This document shows positions 46,502 to 55,096 of a stretch of 64,000 bases of DNA, in pieces; the first letter of the stretch is position 1, and each line of letters begins with the position of its first letter. Below the pieces are notes generated by a model. That model searched no databases and was not told the DNA's origin. It saw only the letters and a program-made list of their open reading frames with translations. The position numbers and the translations under genes were made by a program. The DNA comes from Streptomyces cucumeris (GTDB lineage: Bacteria > Actinomycetota > Actinomycetes > Streptomycetales > Streptomycetaceae), in NCBI RefSeq assembly GCF_024295805.1, contig NZ_JANCLX010000001.1, positions 508,472 through 572,471 of the forward strand, read 5' to 3'.

Positions 46502-46530
46502 ACGTTACCGACCGGTAGTTTGGCTGTCAC
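46502..46530 (-). promoter_or_regulatory. Promoter with overlapping TetR-like operator
   Basis: On the minus strand GTGACA (46530-46525) and TAACGT (46507-46502) are 17 bases apart, in good housekeeping spacing, 32 bases before the thioesterase GTG. The dyad TACCGACCGGTA (46506-46517, 5-bp arms) overlaps the -10 side. Similar dyads are bound by TetR-family regulators of lipid metabolism in actinobacteria, so repression by such a protein is a reasonable guess. Confidence 0.5.
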
Positions 46531-46560
46531 CCCCTTCACACCCCACGCGCCACACCCCAC

Positions 46561-46588
46561 GGCCCGGGACGCGGAGGCGTCCCGGGCC
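46561..46588 (-). terminator. Terminator of the DUF3103 gene
   Basis: A 12-bp perfect stem (GGCCCGGGACGC, 46561-46572, with 46577-46588) and GGAG loop lie 26 bases beyond the stop at 46615. Confidence 0.8.
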
Positions 46589-46614
46589 ATGGGTGCTCAT
46601 GGAGGTCAGGGAGG

Positions 46615-47766
46615 TCAGGCCCCCTGGACCCGGTACGGCTCCAGGGACATCCAGCCGTTGCCCCGGGCGCCGTCACGGCGGCCCGTGGCGTCCTTGGCCA
46701 GGGTGTACCAGGACTCGACGTAGTCCGGGTCGTCCGTCCACCACTCGTCCGGGATGGCGTCCAGGACCGCGTTCACCAGCGGGATGTAGGCGCCCGCGTC
46801 GGTGACGGTGAGCAGCACTCCGGCGATGGCCTTGGCGAGGTCCCGGTAGTTGGTGCTGCCGTCCTCCTCCATCATCACCGCGTCGGCGAGGTCGTACTTG
46901 TAGTTGGACCAGTTCACCAGGATCTGGTTCGGGTGGTAGACCGTGCCGTCCTCGTCCAGGTACGGCATGTCCACCGGGTCGACCCGGACCTTGCCGTCCT
47001 GGCCGAAGCCGGTCACCAGCGTGTAGATCTCGGCGTCGCCCTTGACCCAGGGTTCCTCGTCCTCCGAGAGCTCCACACCGGTGATCCGGGTGGAGTCGAA
47101 GCCCCCGTCCGCCGCAGAGGTGTCCGCGCGGGGGGTCGAGAGGCCACGGGCTGCGAACTCCTCGCGCAGGACGCGCATTCCGGCCGCCATCGCCTTGGAC
47201 TCGTCGATGTCCAGGACGTAGACGGGACGATCGGGCGCGGTACGGGCGTCCAGGGTGTGCGCCACACCCTTGCTGTCGTACGCGGTCACCTTCCCGGCCC
47301 GGTCGTCGTTCGAGGCCACGGCGATCAGCGGGGCCTGCCCGGCCTTGAGGTCCGCGCGCATGGAGTCGTCGCCCAGCCGCAGCCGCAGCAGGGACCCGGT
47401 GTCGGCACCGAGGCCCTTGGCGGCGGCGATCCGCCGGTCGGCATCGGTCAGCGCGGAGGTCAGCCGCTTGCCCGTCGGTGCCACGGTCGCTCCGGCGGCC
47501 TTGCGCAGATCCACCTCGTCCGAGCCCAGCACCGCCTTGCGCAGGTGGGTGCGCCAGGTGGCGTCGTCGAGCGAGGCGGCGAGTGCGCGGGCCGTACGGT
47601 CCTCGATCCGGCCCACCGCCGAGGTGGCGGCGGTGCCGGAGGAGGACGGCCGGTCCGGTGCCGCCACCGCCGCCGGTGCGACGGTGGCGCAGGTGGCGAC
47701 CAGCGCCGCGCCTGCCAGCACGGTGCGCCGGATACGCCGGTTTCGTGGATGCTGTCTACCGCTCAC
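46615..47766 (-). CDS. Secreted DUF3103-like protein
   Basis: The 383-residue protein starts with a GTG behind CAGGAGCATGCC and has a signal peptide (about 1-36, RRTVLAGAALVATCATVAPA). The mature part has RIEDRTARALAASLDDATW and DVDESKAMAAGMRVLREEF-type helices. It also contains an acidic stretch (GVELSEDEEPWVKGDAEIYT) and a C-terminal block (LAKAIAGVLLTVTDAGAYIP, DDPDYVESWYTLAKDATGR). I recognise it as DUF3103, an exported family of unknown role, perhaps enzyme-like since relatives occur beside proteases. It lies downstream of a collagenase-like gene in the same direction, 142 bases after its stop, and the two share the leader motif CACCCCCCAACTC. Confidence 0.7.
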   Translation of the reverse strand: MSGRQHPRNRRIRRTVLAGAALVATCATVAPAAVAAPDRPSSSGTAATSAVGRIEDRTARALAASLDDATWRTHLRKAVLGSDEVDLRKAAGATVAPTGKRLTSALTDADRRIAAAKGLGADTGSLLRLRLGDDSMRADLKAGQAPLIAVASNDDRAGKVTAYDSKGVAHTLDARTAPDRPVYVLDIDESKAMAAGMRVLREEFAARGLSTPRADTSAADGGFDSTRITGVELSEDEEPWVKGDAEIYTLVTGFGQDGKVRVDPVDMPYLDEDGTVYHPNQILVNWSNYKYDLADAVMMEEDGSTNYRDLAKAIAGVLLTVTDAGAYIPLVNAVLDAIPDEWWTDDPDYVESWYTLAKDATGRRDGARGNGWMSLEPYRVQGA

Positions 47767-47908
47767 GGCATGCTCCTGTGGGGGAGTTGGGGGGTGAGAA
47801 TGCGGGGTAGATCTACGCGAGTCACTACTCGCTGGTAGAGAATGCAGCGCACGTCATCGCCCGCACAAGGCTCGGACCCCCAACTCCCCCCAGCACGAGG
47901 GAAAACCC

Positions 47909-50281
47909 TCAACCGCGCAGCGGTCCCTCGCAGGTGAAGGGCGAGGTTCCGGCCGTACCGTCGGACCAGATCTCCACCGTGCCGAAGGAGCAGTTCATAT
48001 CGGCGAAGTTGTTCCCGCCGTTCCGGCTGCGCTCCAGGATGAAGTAGTCCACCGTCTCGGACATGTCCCGGAACACCCGGTCGGGATCGCGGGAGTCGGC
48101 CAGCCGCGCGGTGATCCGGCCGGTGCACACGAAGCGCGGCCGCCCGGCCCACCCCTTGGTGCCCGTGCCCCGCCTCTTCTCGCAGCGCGGGGTGTTCTGG
48201 GTGGCGGAGGTGAAGGCGTCCCGCACCTCCGTGGCGGTGGCGAACCGCAGTGAACCGATGGGCTGATAGCGGGTGTTGGGCACGAACAGATCGTCGACCT
48301 TGGCGATCTGCTCGTCGAGGAAGGTGTCGTACGCCCGCTGGAGCCCGGTGTCCGCGCCCATGCGGTTGCGCCACGCGTCGAAGCCCTGGGGGTCGTCGGC
48401 GCGCAGCCGGCCGTACATCTCGCGCAGCAGCGCGGGGCGCTCCCGCCACAGGAACTCGAAGAAAGTGCCCGCGTAGTTGTAGAAGCGGAAGCCGTCCCCG
48501 TCGTAGGTGGCGTGCAGCAACTGGGCGACGGTCATCCGGGGGCCGCCGTTCGCGGTGTCCGCGATGATGCCGCGCACCAGCGACTTGCGGACGAGGATCC
48601 CGTCGTCCCGGGTGGCGCCGTCGAAGAACTCGGCGGTGCCCTCGTCCATGGCGGTGGTGCGGTCGCCGGTGTACCAGGGGCCCTCACCGAAGTAACCGGG
48701 CACGGCGAAGCGGCCGTTGAGGTAGTGGGTGTACTCGTGCCGGAACAGCTCCTCGAGCGAGAGGGAGGAGTCCTGCGGGACCCGGCGCTGATAGGTGTAG
48801 AAGGTGGCGCCGCGCTCGATGTACATACCGCCGTTGTCGGTGCTCAGCCCGGTGAGGATGGGCTGATAGGTCTCGTAGTCCGCACGGGAGGCGTACAGCA
48901 CGGTGGTGAGGGTGGTGTTGGTGTCGCCCGACAGTGGCTCCTCGGTGCCCAGCACCCGGTGGAACTGCGTCTTGACCTGCTTGCTCGCGTAGTAGAGCTG
49001 GTCGACGGTGGCGTCGTCGAGTGCGGTGCGCACGGTGATGCCGCCGTTGTCGTAGACGTAGGTGCGCGGGAAGAGCCGCCGTTCGATGTCGGCCTTGCAC
49101 ACCTGGTACGGGGCGCACGCCTCGTAGAAGTTGAGCCAGCCGACGATCTTCGCCCAGGGCTGGCTGCCGTCGCCGAAGTTTCGCTTCGCGGTGTCCAGCA
49201 GCGGGCCGAGGTCCGCCACCACCGCCTGCTTCAGGGCGTCGACCTGGCCGAAGCGGCCGTATTCGCCGAGCGCGTCCCGCACCACCCAGGCGTTCTCGCC
49301 GCCCTTGAGGTGGACGTACCCGGCGAACGCCTTGAACGCGCCGCGGTACCCCGCGTCGGCGGTGACCGCCTGGTGGAAGGCGGTGTCCTTGTTGCCCGGG
49401 TAGACGCCGAGGTAGTTGACCGACAGCGCGGCCAGCGCGGCGCCGCCCCAGGAGCGGTCGCCCGAGGTGGCGGGGTGGTCCCGGTCCATGGTGGCCAGGA
49501 CCTTGGGTATGACCCGGAGTTGGTGCTGCCGCAGCCCCGGCGCGCTGCCCGCGTACAGCGCCTCGCGCAGCGAGTCGGCGTTGGTACGGGTGACGTCGAA
49601 GGTACGGGCGGCGGTGGCGAACGCGTCGATACCGCGCCGCATGGCGTCCACGGTCGCCGGGTCGGTGAGGTCGATCTCGTCGTGCGAGAAGTCGTGGTAC
49701 GCGGCGGCGTGGAGATAGGTGAACATCTCATACAGATGGCTGCCGTTGGTGCCGTCGTGGGACGGCGCGAGCGAGGCGATCCGCCGGGAGACCGCCTGGA
49801 CGTGGGCGGGGGAGAAGACCCGGGCCAGCCGGGTGTCCCAGGTCCAGATGAGACCGCGCAGACAGTCGTCGGCGGTCACCGCCGGATCGGCGAGGAAGTC
49901 GGTCCAGCGCTCCGGGTCCAGTCCGGTGGCCGCGTCCAGGGTGCAGGGCACGGCGCCGTCCAGGGCGCGGACCGTGGAGTGGCGGACGGCCTTCCCGGTG
50001 GCCTTGTCGCCGGGGATACGGGCGCGGGTGGCCCGTCCGGGGCCGTCGGTCGTCCGGGGTGCCCGGCCCAGCCGCTCGACCCGGGAGCCGTGGTCGGTGG
50101 CGCGGTCGGTGGTGGCACGGGGGCCGGGCGCGGCGGCGGGCCGCGCGGCGGAGGTGGAGGAGGAGGCGGCGGAGGAGTGGGGAGCCGCCGAGGCCGGTGA
50201 GCCCGGCGCGAGGGGCAGGGTCAGTGCGGCCGCGGTGGCGGCGGCGAGCAGGGTCGCCCGCGGGGAAGGTCTGTGGATCAC
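47909..50281 (-). CDS. Secreted M9-family metallopeptidase (microbial collagenase-like)
   Basis: The 790-residue protein has a signal peptide (1-32), a Ser/Ala-rich propeptide (about 33-105), an activator domain (about 110-400) and a peptidase domain. HEYTH at 515-519 holds two zinc histidines and the catalytic Glu, and the third ligand Glu547 is in MDEGTAEFFDG. These match peptidase family M9 of the gluzincins, which degrade collagen and gelatin-like proteins. Residues about 700-790 form a small extra domain with Cys pairs. No PKD or collagen-binding domain is present, so it is the minimal catalytic form. It starts with GTG behind GGGAGACCAG and has a good promoter at 50337-50365. It is divergent from the RpiR gene. 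Confidence 0.9.
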   Translation of the reverse strand: MIHRPSPRATLLAAATAAALTLPLAPGSPASAAPHSSAASSSTSAARPAAAPGPRATTDRATDHGSRVERLGRAPRTTDGPGRATRARIPGDKATGKAVRHSTVRALDGAVPCTLDAATGLDPERWTDFLADPAVTADDCLRGLIWTWDTRLARVFSPAHVQAVSRRIASLAPSHDGTNGSHLYEMFTYLHAAAYHDFSHDEIDLTDPATVDAMRRGIDAFATAARTFDVTRTNADSLREALYAGSAPGLRQHQLRVIPKVLATMDRDHPATSGDRSWGGAALAALSVNYLGVYPGNKDTAFHQAVTADAGYRGAFKAFAGYVHLKGGENAWVVRDALGEYGRFGQVDALKQAVVADLGPLLDTAKRNFGDGSQPWAKIVGWLNFYEACAPYQVCKADIERRLFPRTYVYDNGGITVRTALDDATVDQLYYASKQVKTQFHRVLGTEEPLSGDTNTTLTTVLYASRADYETYQPILTGLSTDNGGMYIERGATFYTYQRRVPQDSSLSLEELFRHEYTHYLNGRFAVPGYFGEGPWYTGDRTTAMDEGTAEFFDGATRDDGILVRKSLVRGIIADTANGGPRMTVAQLLHATYDGDGFRFYNYAGTFFEFLWRERPALLREMYGRLRADDPQGFDAWRNRMGADTGLQRAYDTFLDEQIAKVDDLFVPNTRYQPIGSLRFATATEVRDAFTSATQNTPRCEKRRGTGTKGWAGRPRFVCTGRITARLADSRDPDRVFRDMSETVDYFILERSRNGGNNFADMNCSFGTVEIWSDGTAGTSPFTCEGPLRG

Positions 50282-50336
50282 CTGGTCTCCCGATGAGTTG
50301 GGGGGTGGAAGCAGGTGGTTCTGCCGTGTGACCTAT

Positions 50337-50365
50337 AACATAGTAATGTGAAATAGTACTGACAA
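50337..50365 (-). promoter_or_regulatory. Housekeeping-type promoter of the collagenase gene
   Basis: TTGTCA (50365-50360) and TATGTT (50342-50337) are exactly 17 bases apart on the minus strand, 56 bases before the GTG. The spacer is AT-rich and contains TGTGAAAT, similar to half of an RpiR-type operator, so the divergent regulator may bind here. Confidence 0.6.
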
Positions 50366-50497
50366 GGTGTCAGGAACGAGTTGGTCGACCCCGGTCTCCG
50401 GGCGGCGCGGGGCCTTCCGCGCGCCCTCCCACGTTTCCCGTCACGCCCCGTTCCCCGCTATGTTGAGCGGGGGGATGGGACGAGAAGGAGCACACCG

Positions 50498-51433
50498 GTG
50501 CCATCTGGGCAGCAGGCACGCGCACAGGCGTCCGCGATCACACCGGGAGGGCGCGCCCCCGAGGCCCCCGATGTCGGGGAGCAGCCTCCCGCGGCCCAAG
50601 TCCGTGCCCTGTTCGGAGGCCAGCGGCTGTCCCCCGCGCAGCGGCGCATCGTGCAGTACATCACCGATCACCTCACCGAGGCCGCCTTCCTGTCGATCAC
50701 GGACCTCGCCGACCGGGTGGGGGTCAGCCAGCCGTCGGTGACCCGCTTCGCCACCTCCCTCGGCTTCAGCGGCTATCCCGCGCTGCGCGAGGCGTTGCAG
50801 CCCATCGCGCTGAGCGCGGTCGCCGCCTCACCGCGCACCCGGGAGGAGAACCGCCGCAACGAGCTCCAGACGGCGGTGGACAACGAGATCGCCAACCTGG
50901 AGAACCTGCGCCGGGTGTTCGTGGACACCGACCGGGTGCTGGAGATCGGCCGTGAGCTGGCCCGCTCGGTGCCGCTGACCATCCTGGGGCTGCGGATCTC
51001 CGTCTCCCTCGCCGAGTACGTCGCCTACGCGGCCCGGCGGATCCACCCCGATGTGCGGCTGGTGTCCCGTGGCGGCAGCGTGGCCTACGACGCGCTGCTC
51101 CAGTCCCGGGAGGCGGGCGGCACCTGGGTGCTGGCGTTCGCGATGCCCCGGCACGCCAAGGAGACGCTGGCCGCGCTGCGGGCGGCACACCGCTCGGGGC
51201 TGCGGGTGGCGCTGATCACCGACCTGACCTACGGACCGCTGGTGGAGGAGGCCGATGTGGCGCTCACCGCGGGCACCGGATCACGTCTGGTCTTCGACTC
51301 CTACGCGGCGCCCATGATGCTCTCCGCGGGCATCCTCCAGGCCATGGCCGACGCCGAGCCCGAGCGCACCCAGTTCCGCCTGGAGAAGTACGAACAGGCC
51401 GCGGAACAGCACGAGTTCTTCCTCGATCAGTGA
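50498..51433 (+). CDS. MurR/RpiR-family transcriptional regulator
   Basis: The 311-residue protein has a disordered N-terminal tail (about 1-30), an HTH_6 DNA-binding domain (about 35-110, with LSITDLADRVGVSQPSVTRF) and a C-terminal SIS sugar-phosphate domain (about 140-290). The SIS features are VPLTILGLRISVSLAEYVAY, VSRGGSVAYDALL and LVFDSYAAPMMLSAGILQAM. The family senses phosphosugars or related ligands. The GTG at 50498 has AAGGAG seven bases upstream. It is divergent from the collagenase gene, and downstream of it there is a palindrome of the RpiR half-site type (51535-51552). Regulation of the secreted protease and of itself is plausible. Confidence 0.88.
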   Translation: MPSGQQARAQASAITPGGRAPEAPDVGEQPPAAQVRALFGGQRLSPAQRRIVQYITDHLTEAAFLSITDLADRVGVSQPSVTRFATSLGFSGYPALREALQPIALSAVAASPRTREENRRNELQTAVDNEIANLENLRRVFVDTDRVLEIGRELARSVPLTILGLRISVSLAEYVAYAARRIHPDVRLVSRGGSVAYDALLQSREAGGTWVLAFAMPRHAKETLAALRAAHRSGLRVALITDLTYGPLVEEADVALTAGTGSRLVFDSYAAPMMLSAGILQAMADAEPERTQFRLEKYEQAAEQHEFFLDQ

Positions 51434-51534
51434 GTGGCCGCTGAGCCGCCGCGGTCCCGACGCCCCGGGCCGCACTCCCGTACCCCACCCCATTCGTCCG
51501 GCTTCCGGAGACGGGCGTCCGTATAAGCTCACAT

Positions 51535-51552
51535 GCATGAAACTTTTCATGC
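51535..51552. promoter_or_regulatory. 18-bp palindrome, RpiR-type operator candidate
   Basis: GCATGAAACTTTTCATGC has perfect 8-base arms around CT. The TGAAA/TTTCA core is that seen in MurR/RpiR operators. It lies 100 bases after the RpiR gene and just downstream of a TATAAG hexamer. Confidence 0.6.
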
Positions 51553-51565
51553 CCTTGATTACTTC

Positions 51566-51585
51566 GCAGTAAATATATTTACTGC
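51566..51585. promoter_or_regulatory. 20-bp perfect AT-rich palindrome
   Basis: GCAGTAAATATATTTACTGC is fully self-complementary. Such a sequence is very improbable in DNA of over 70% GC and suggests a dimeric regulator site distinct from the neighbouring TGAAA palindrome. Confidence 0.7.
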
Positions 51586-51828
51586 ACTTGGCACCCGGGC
51601 CCCGAAGGGGCTGAGCCGGAACCAGCGCTCGCTGCCGCGAGCCCCGGGAGTCATGTGGGCGAACACCCAAAGGGACGGCAGCCTCCTCGTCGGCCCCCAC
51701 CGTGTTCCGTTCGGGTAGTCCGCTCCCCTCGGGCACCCCCGGCGGCCCCGGGCCAACCCCTGGGCCCAGGGCCGCCGGATACCCACTGATCCCCGGCGAT
51801 CAGGACCCTCAGCTCGAAGGCGACGACG

Positions 51829-52245
51829 ATGTCCCAGACATACTCCCCGATCAGCGCGGACTGGCCCTGCCAGGTCACCCCTCCGGGCACCCCCGACTGG
51901 GAGCGCACGGCGGCCCGGTGGCTCCGGGATCTCCTTCCCGCACGGTACGCGGGGTATTCCACCCTCACCCGGCACCCCCTCCTGCTGGCCCGGCACGCCC
52001 GGCTCCAGCTCCAGAACGAGATCCGCGCGGTGCGCGCCGCCCTCCAGACCTGCCGTACGGAACTGCCCTCCCTGGGGTTCACCGAGACGATGATCGAGTC
52101 CACCATCAAGCTGTACGCCACCGAGCTGGCCCAGCTGAACCGGCTCGCCCAGGGCGTGCGGCTGATCACCGACGCGCTGGTGAAGGAGAGCCGCCGGGCC
52201 CCGGTCACCGTCCGCCGCCGCACCCCGGTCGCCGCCCGCCGCTGA
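51829..52245 (+). CDS. Conserved hypothetical protein
   Basis: The 138-residue protein starts with ATG after GAAGGCGACGACG. No domain is recognised. The middle is helical (ARHARLQLQNEIRAVRAALQ, then LPSLGFTETMIESTIKLYAT), and the end is basic (VTVRRRTPVAARR). The first part has a Trp/Pro-rich segment (WPCQVTPPGTPDWERTAARW). It is soluble, with no signal peptide. It lies downstream of the AT-rich palindromes, which may control it, and is convergent with the large phosphatase gene (37-base gap). Confidence 0.6.
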   Translation: MSQTYSPISADWPCQVTPPGTPDWERTAARWLRDLLPARYAGYSTLTRHPLLLARHARLQLQNEIRAVRAALQTCRTELPSLGFTETMIESTIKLYATELAQLNRLAQGVRLITDALVKESRRAPVTVRRRTPVAARR

Positions 52246-52282
52246 CCGCCGGAGCCCCGCCGGACCCCCGGGGGCGACGCGC

Positions 52283-54754
52283 TCAGGGCACCGGCGTCAT
52301 CGTCGCGTCCAACGGCGCGTTCCCGTTCGAGAGCAGCTGCTCGCACCAGATGGTCTTGCCCTCGCGGGCGTGCCGGGTGCCCCACCGCTGGGTGAGCTGG
52401 GCGACCAGCAGCAGTCCGCGGCCGCCCTCGTCGGAGAGCCGGGCGCGGCGCATATGCGGGGCGGTGTTGCTGGCGTCGGACACCTCACAGATCAGCGTCC
52501 GGTCCCGGATCAGCCGTAGCTGGATGGGGCCGTCGGCGTGCCGGATGGCATTGGTGACCAGCTCGCTCACCACGAGTTCGGTGACGAAGGACGCGTCCTC
52601 CAGGCTCCAGGCGGCGAGCTGGCGCGCCGCCCAGGAGCGGGCGGTGGAGACGGTCGCCGGATCGGCCGGGAGGTCCCGTACGGCGAACTGGTCCCGGTTC
52701 AGCGCCCGGGTGCGGGCGATCAGCAGCGCGGCGTCATCGGCCGGGTGGTCCGGGAGCAGATCGTTCAGCACCCGGTCGCACAGGCTGTCCAGGGACGGCG
52801 ACGGTTCGGCCAGAACGTGGCACAACTGGTCCAGCGCGGTGTCGAGTTCCCGCTCCCGGAACCCCAGCAGCCCGTCGGTGTAGAGGGCGAGCAGGCTGTT
52901 CTCCGGCAGCCGCACCTCGACGGATTCGAAGGGCAGACCACCCAGCCCCAGCGGTGGCCCCGCGGGCAGATCGAGCAGCCGGGCCCGTCCGTCCGGGGTG
53001 ACGGTGGCCGGGGGCGGATGTCCGGCACGGGCGAGCGAACAGGTCCGCGAGATCGGGTCATAGACCGCGTAGGTGCAGGTGGCCCCCAGAACGGACGGGT
53101 CCATGGGGGAACCGCCGGCGCCCCCCTCGCCCTCGGCGGCGAGCCGGAGCACCACATCGTCGAGGTGGGTGAGCAGCTCATCCGGGGGCAGATCGACATC
53201 GGCCAGGGTGCGCACCGCCGTCCGCAGCCGGCCCATCGTGGCGGCGGCGTTGATGCCGTGGCCGACCACATCGCCGACGACCAGGGCGACCCTGGCCCCG
53301 GACAACGGGATCACATCGAACCAGTCGCCCGCCAGCCCGGTCTTGCCCCCGGCCGGGAGGTAGCGGGACGCGGTCTCGACCGCCGCCTGGACGGGGAGCC
53401 CCTGCGGCAGCAGGCTCTGCTGGAGGCTGAGCGCGGCGGTGCGTTCGCGGTCGAAGCGGCGGGCGTTGTCCAGGCAGAGGGCGGCACGGGCCACCAGCTC
53501 CTCGGCGAGCAGCCGGTCGTCGTCGGTGAACGGGTGCGCCGACCGCCGGTAGAACATCGTGATGCCGAGCGTCGTTCCGCGCGCCCGGATCGGCACTCCC
53601 ATGATCGACTGGAACTCGTAGGTCCGGAACTTCGCCGCCCGTGCCGGATCCTGGGCCAGCCAGACCTTGATGTCGTGGTCGCTGACGCGGTGGATGGCCG
53701 ACCGGCCGGTGGCCATACAGCGCACGGCCGGGGAGTACGGCGGATAGAAGTCCACCTCGCCCGGCTGGCACACCGCCTCCGGGGTGCCCTCCAGCACCGA
53801 CTGGTTGGCCGCCCGGCGCAACGCCACCACCCCGGTGAACGGGCCGGGTTCATCCCCGCTGAGCAGGGTGTCCAGCAGATCGACGGTGACCCAGTCGGCG
53901 AGCCGGGGGATGGCCGAATCGGCCAGCTCCTGCGCGGTGCGCATCACGTCCAGGGTGCTGCCGATCCGGGTGCCCGCCTCCTTCAGCAGCGTCAGCCGCT
54001 CCCGCGACTGGTACTGCTGGGTGACGTCCGAGACGGTCGTGCACAGTCCGAGGGTGTGCCCGTGGTGATCGCGCAGCGCGGAGGCGGAGGCGATGAAGAC
54101 GGCGTCGCGCTCGGGCTCCGCGGGGACCCGGCCGTGCATCTCCCCGCTGAAGGCGGACTCACCGGTCTCGATCACCCGGCGTAGCCGCCGCTCCCAGACC
54201 GCGGCGTCCGGTCCGGAAAGGATGTCCGGTAGCCGCTTGCCGCGCCGCTCGGCCTCCGTCACCCCGGTCAGGCGGGTCATCGCCTCGTTCTGCCAGCGGC
54301 AGCGCAGATCGGTGTCATAGATGGTCACCGCGACCGGAGAGCGGGTGAACAGCCAGTGCACCACGGCCCGCTCGATCTCCTGCGGCAGCACCTGCTGTCC
54401 GGCCGGCGGTGCCGCCGTGGCCACCAGGATCCACTGGGCCCGTGCGTCCCCCTCCATACAGCGGTGGGCGGTGCCGCGCAGGATCAGGGGGCGGCCGTCC
54501 GGGCCCCGCGCGGTGAGTTCGCCCAGCCAGTCGTCGCCCTCGGCCCGTGCGGTCCAGAACGGCTCCCCGGCCCCCGGGGTCAGGAAGTCGTCGGCGGGGC
54601 GGCCCACGGCCCCCCCGGCGGTGCGGCCGAGCAGCCGTTCCGCGCCCGCGCTCCAGCCCGTGACGACGCCCAGCTCATCCACCATGATCACGACGGTCCG
54701 CGGGCCCCCGGAGCCCCGCGACCGGTCCAGCGGCAGGGCATCGTCGGCGTTCAT
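52283..54754 (-). CDS. PAS-PAS-GAF-SpoIIE phosphatase with HATPase domain
   Basis: The 823-residue cytoplasmic sensor has two PAS domains (about 20-110 and 125-245, RSPVAVTIYDTDLRCRWQNE), a GAF domain (about 270-445, FQSIMGVPIRARGTTLGITM), a PP2C SpoIIE/RsbU phosphatase (about 460-680; GLAGDWFDVIPL, VVGDVVGHGINAAATMGRLR, DDAALLIARTRAL) and a C-terminal HATPase (about 695-815; FVTELVVSELVTNAIRHADG, DEGGRGLLLVAQL). Such proteins both dephosphorylate anti-anti-sigma factors and carry an anti-sigma kinase-like domain, so they switch stress and developmental sigma factors. It is divergent from a second such phosphatase gene across 342 bases. Input signal unknown. Confidence 0.92.
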   Translation of the reverse strand: MNADDALPLDRSRGSGGPRTVVIMVDELGVVTGWSAGAERLLGRTAGGAVGRPADDFLTPGAGEPFWTARAEGDDWLGELTARGPDGRPLILRGTAHRCMEGDARAQWILVATAAPPAGQQVLPQEIERAVVHWLFTRSPVAVTIYDTDLRCRWQNEAMTRLTGVTEAERRGKRLPDILSGPDAAVWERRLRRVIETGESAFSGEMHGRVPAEPERDAVFIASASALRDHHGHTLGLCTTVSDVTQQYQSRERLTLLKEAGTRIGSTLDVMRTAQELADSAIPRLADWVTVDLLDTLLSGDEPGPFTGVVALRRAANQSVLEGTPEAVCQPGEVDFYPPYSPAVRCMATGRSAIHRVSDHDIKVWLAQDPARAAKFRTYEFQSIMGVPIRARGTTLGITMFYRRSAHPFTDDDRLLAEELVARAALCLDNARRFDRERTAALSLQQSLLPQGLPVQAAVETASRYLPAGGKTGLAGDWFDVIPLSGARVALVVGDVVGHGINAAATMGRLRTAVRTLADVDLPPDELLTHLDDVVLRLAAEGEGGAGGSPMDPSVLGATCTYAVYDPISRTCSLARAGHPPPATVTPDGRARLLDLPAGPPLGLGGLPFESVEVRLPENSLLALYTDGLLGFRERELDTALDQLCHVLAEPSPSLDSLCDRVLNDLLPDHPADDAALLIARTRALNRDQFAVRDLPADPATVSTARSWAARQLAAWSLEDASFVTELVVSELVTNAIRHADGPIQLRLIRDRTLICEVSDASNTAPHMRRARLSDEGGRGLLLVAQLTQRWGTRHAREGKTIWCEQLLSNGNAPLDATMTPVP

Positions 54755-55096
54755 CGGGCCCCCATCCGTTCAGGGGATCGTCCTGTGCGCGTCCCGGAGC
54801 CCGTGCGCCCTGAAAGCGTCGCGACCGCGCCGAGCGGCCCCGCCGAAGTCCGGTGCGGTTCGGTCGCGCCCCGACGAGTCCCGAAGAGGCCCGGGGCGGT
54901 CGACGACCGCGCCTCGCGGCACTCCCGCGGAGCGCTTACGTACCGAGCATGCGCCTCCCGCCGCGCGGGTTCAAATGAGCCGCGACCGGCCGCGGCCCCG
55001 GGCGGCGGTGGCTGAGATGCCCTGTTCATCCCTTCTGTGTCATGCTCGTGGTATGAGCGCTTTCCCTTCGAAGGGGGCGCGGCTCTGAAGGCCCCC
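54755..55096. other. Intergenic region between two divergent SpoIIE phosphatase genes
   Basis: The 342-base gap holds no convincing gene. It should contain both promoters. A perfect 12-bp palindrome CCCTTCGAAGGG lies just upstream of the plus-strand gene, near 55065-55076. No clear -35/-10 pair was recognised. Confidence 0.6.

Larger units (their letters stand above)
51434..51828. other. 395-base non-coding region with AT-rich palindromes
   Basis: No convincing gene is present. A 61-residue frame (51533-51718) runs through the palindromes and lacks a ribosome site. The segment 51520-51590 is unusually AT-rich for this genome and holds TATAAG (51522-51527) and two palindromes listed separately. 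A small GCCCC/GGGGC hairpin lies near 51599-51613. It looks like a regulatory region or a short RNA gene. Confidence 0.6.

Noticed and set aside
51533..51718. 61-residue frame across the AT-rich palindromes
   Set aside because: No ribosome site, and the composition is that of regulatory DNA rather than coding sequence.
54960..54985. tRNA-like GGTTCAAAT motif
   Set aside because: The flanking bases do not form a T-arm or acceptor stem.
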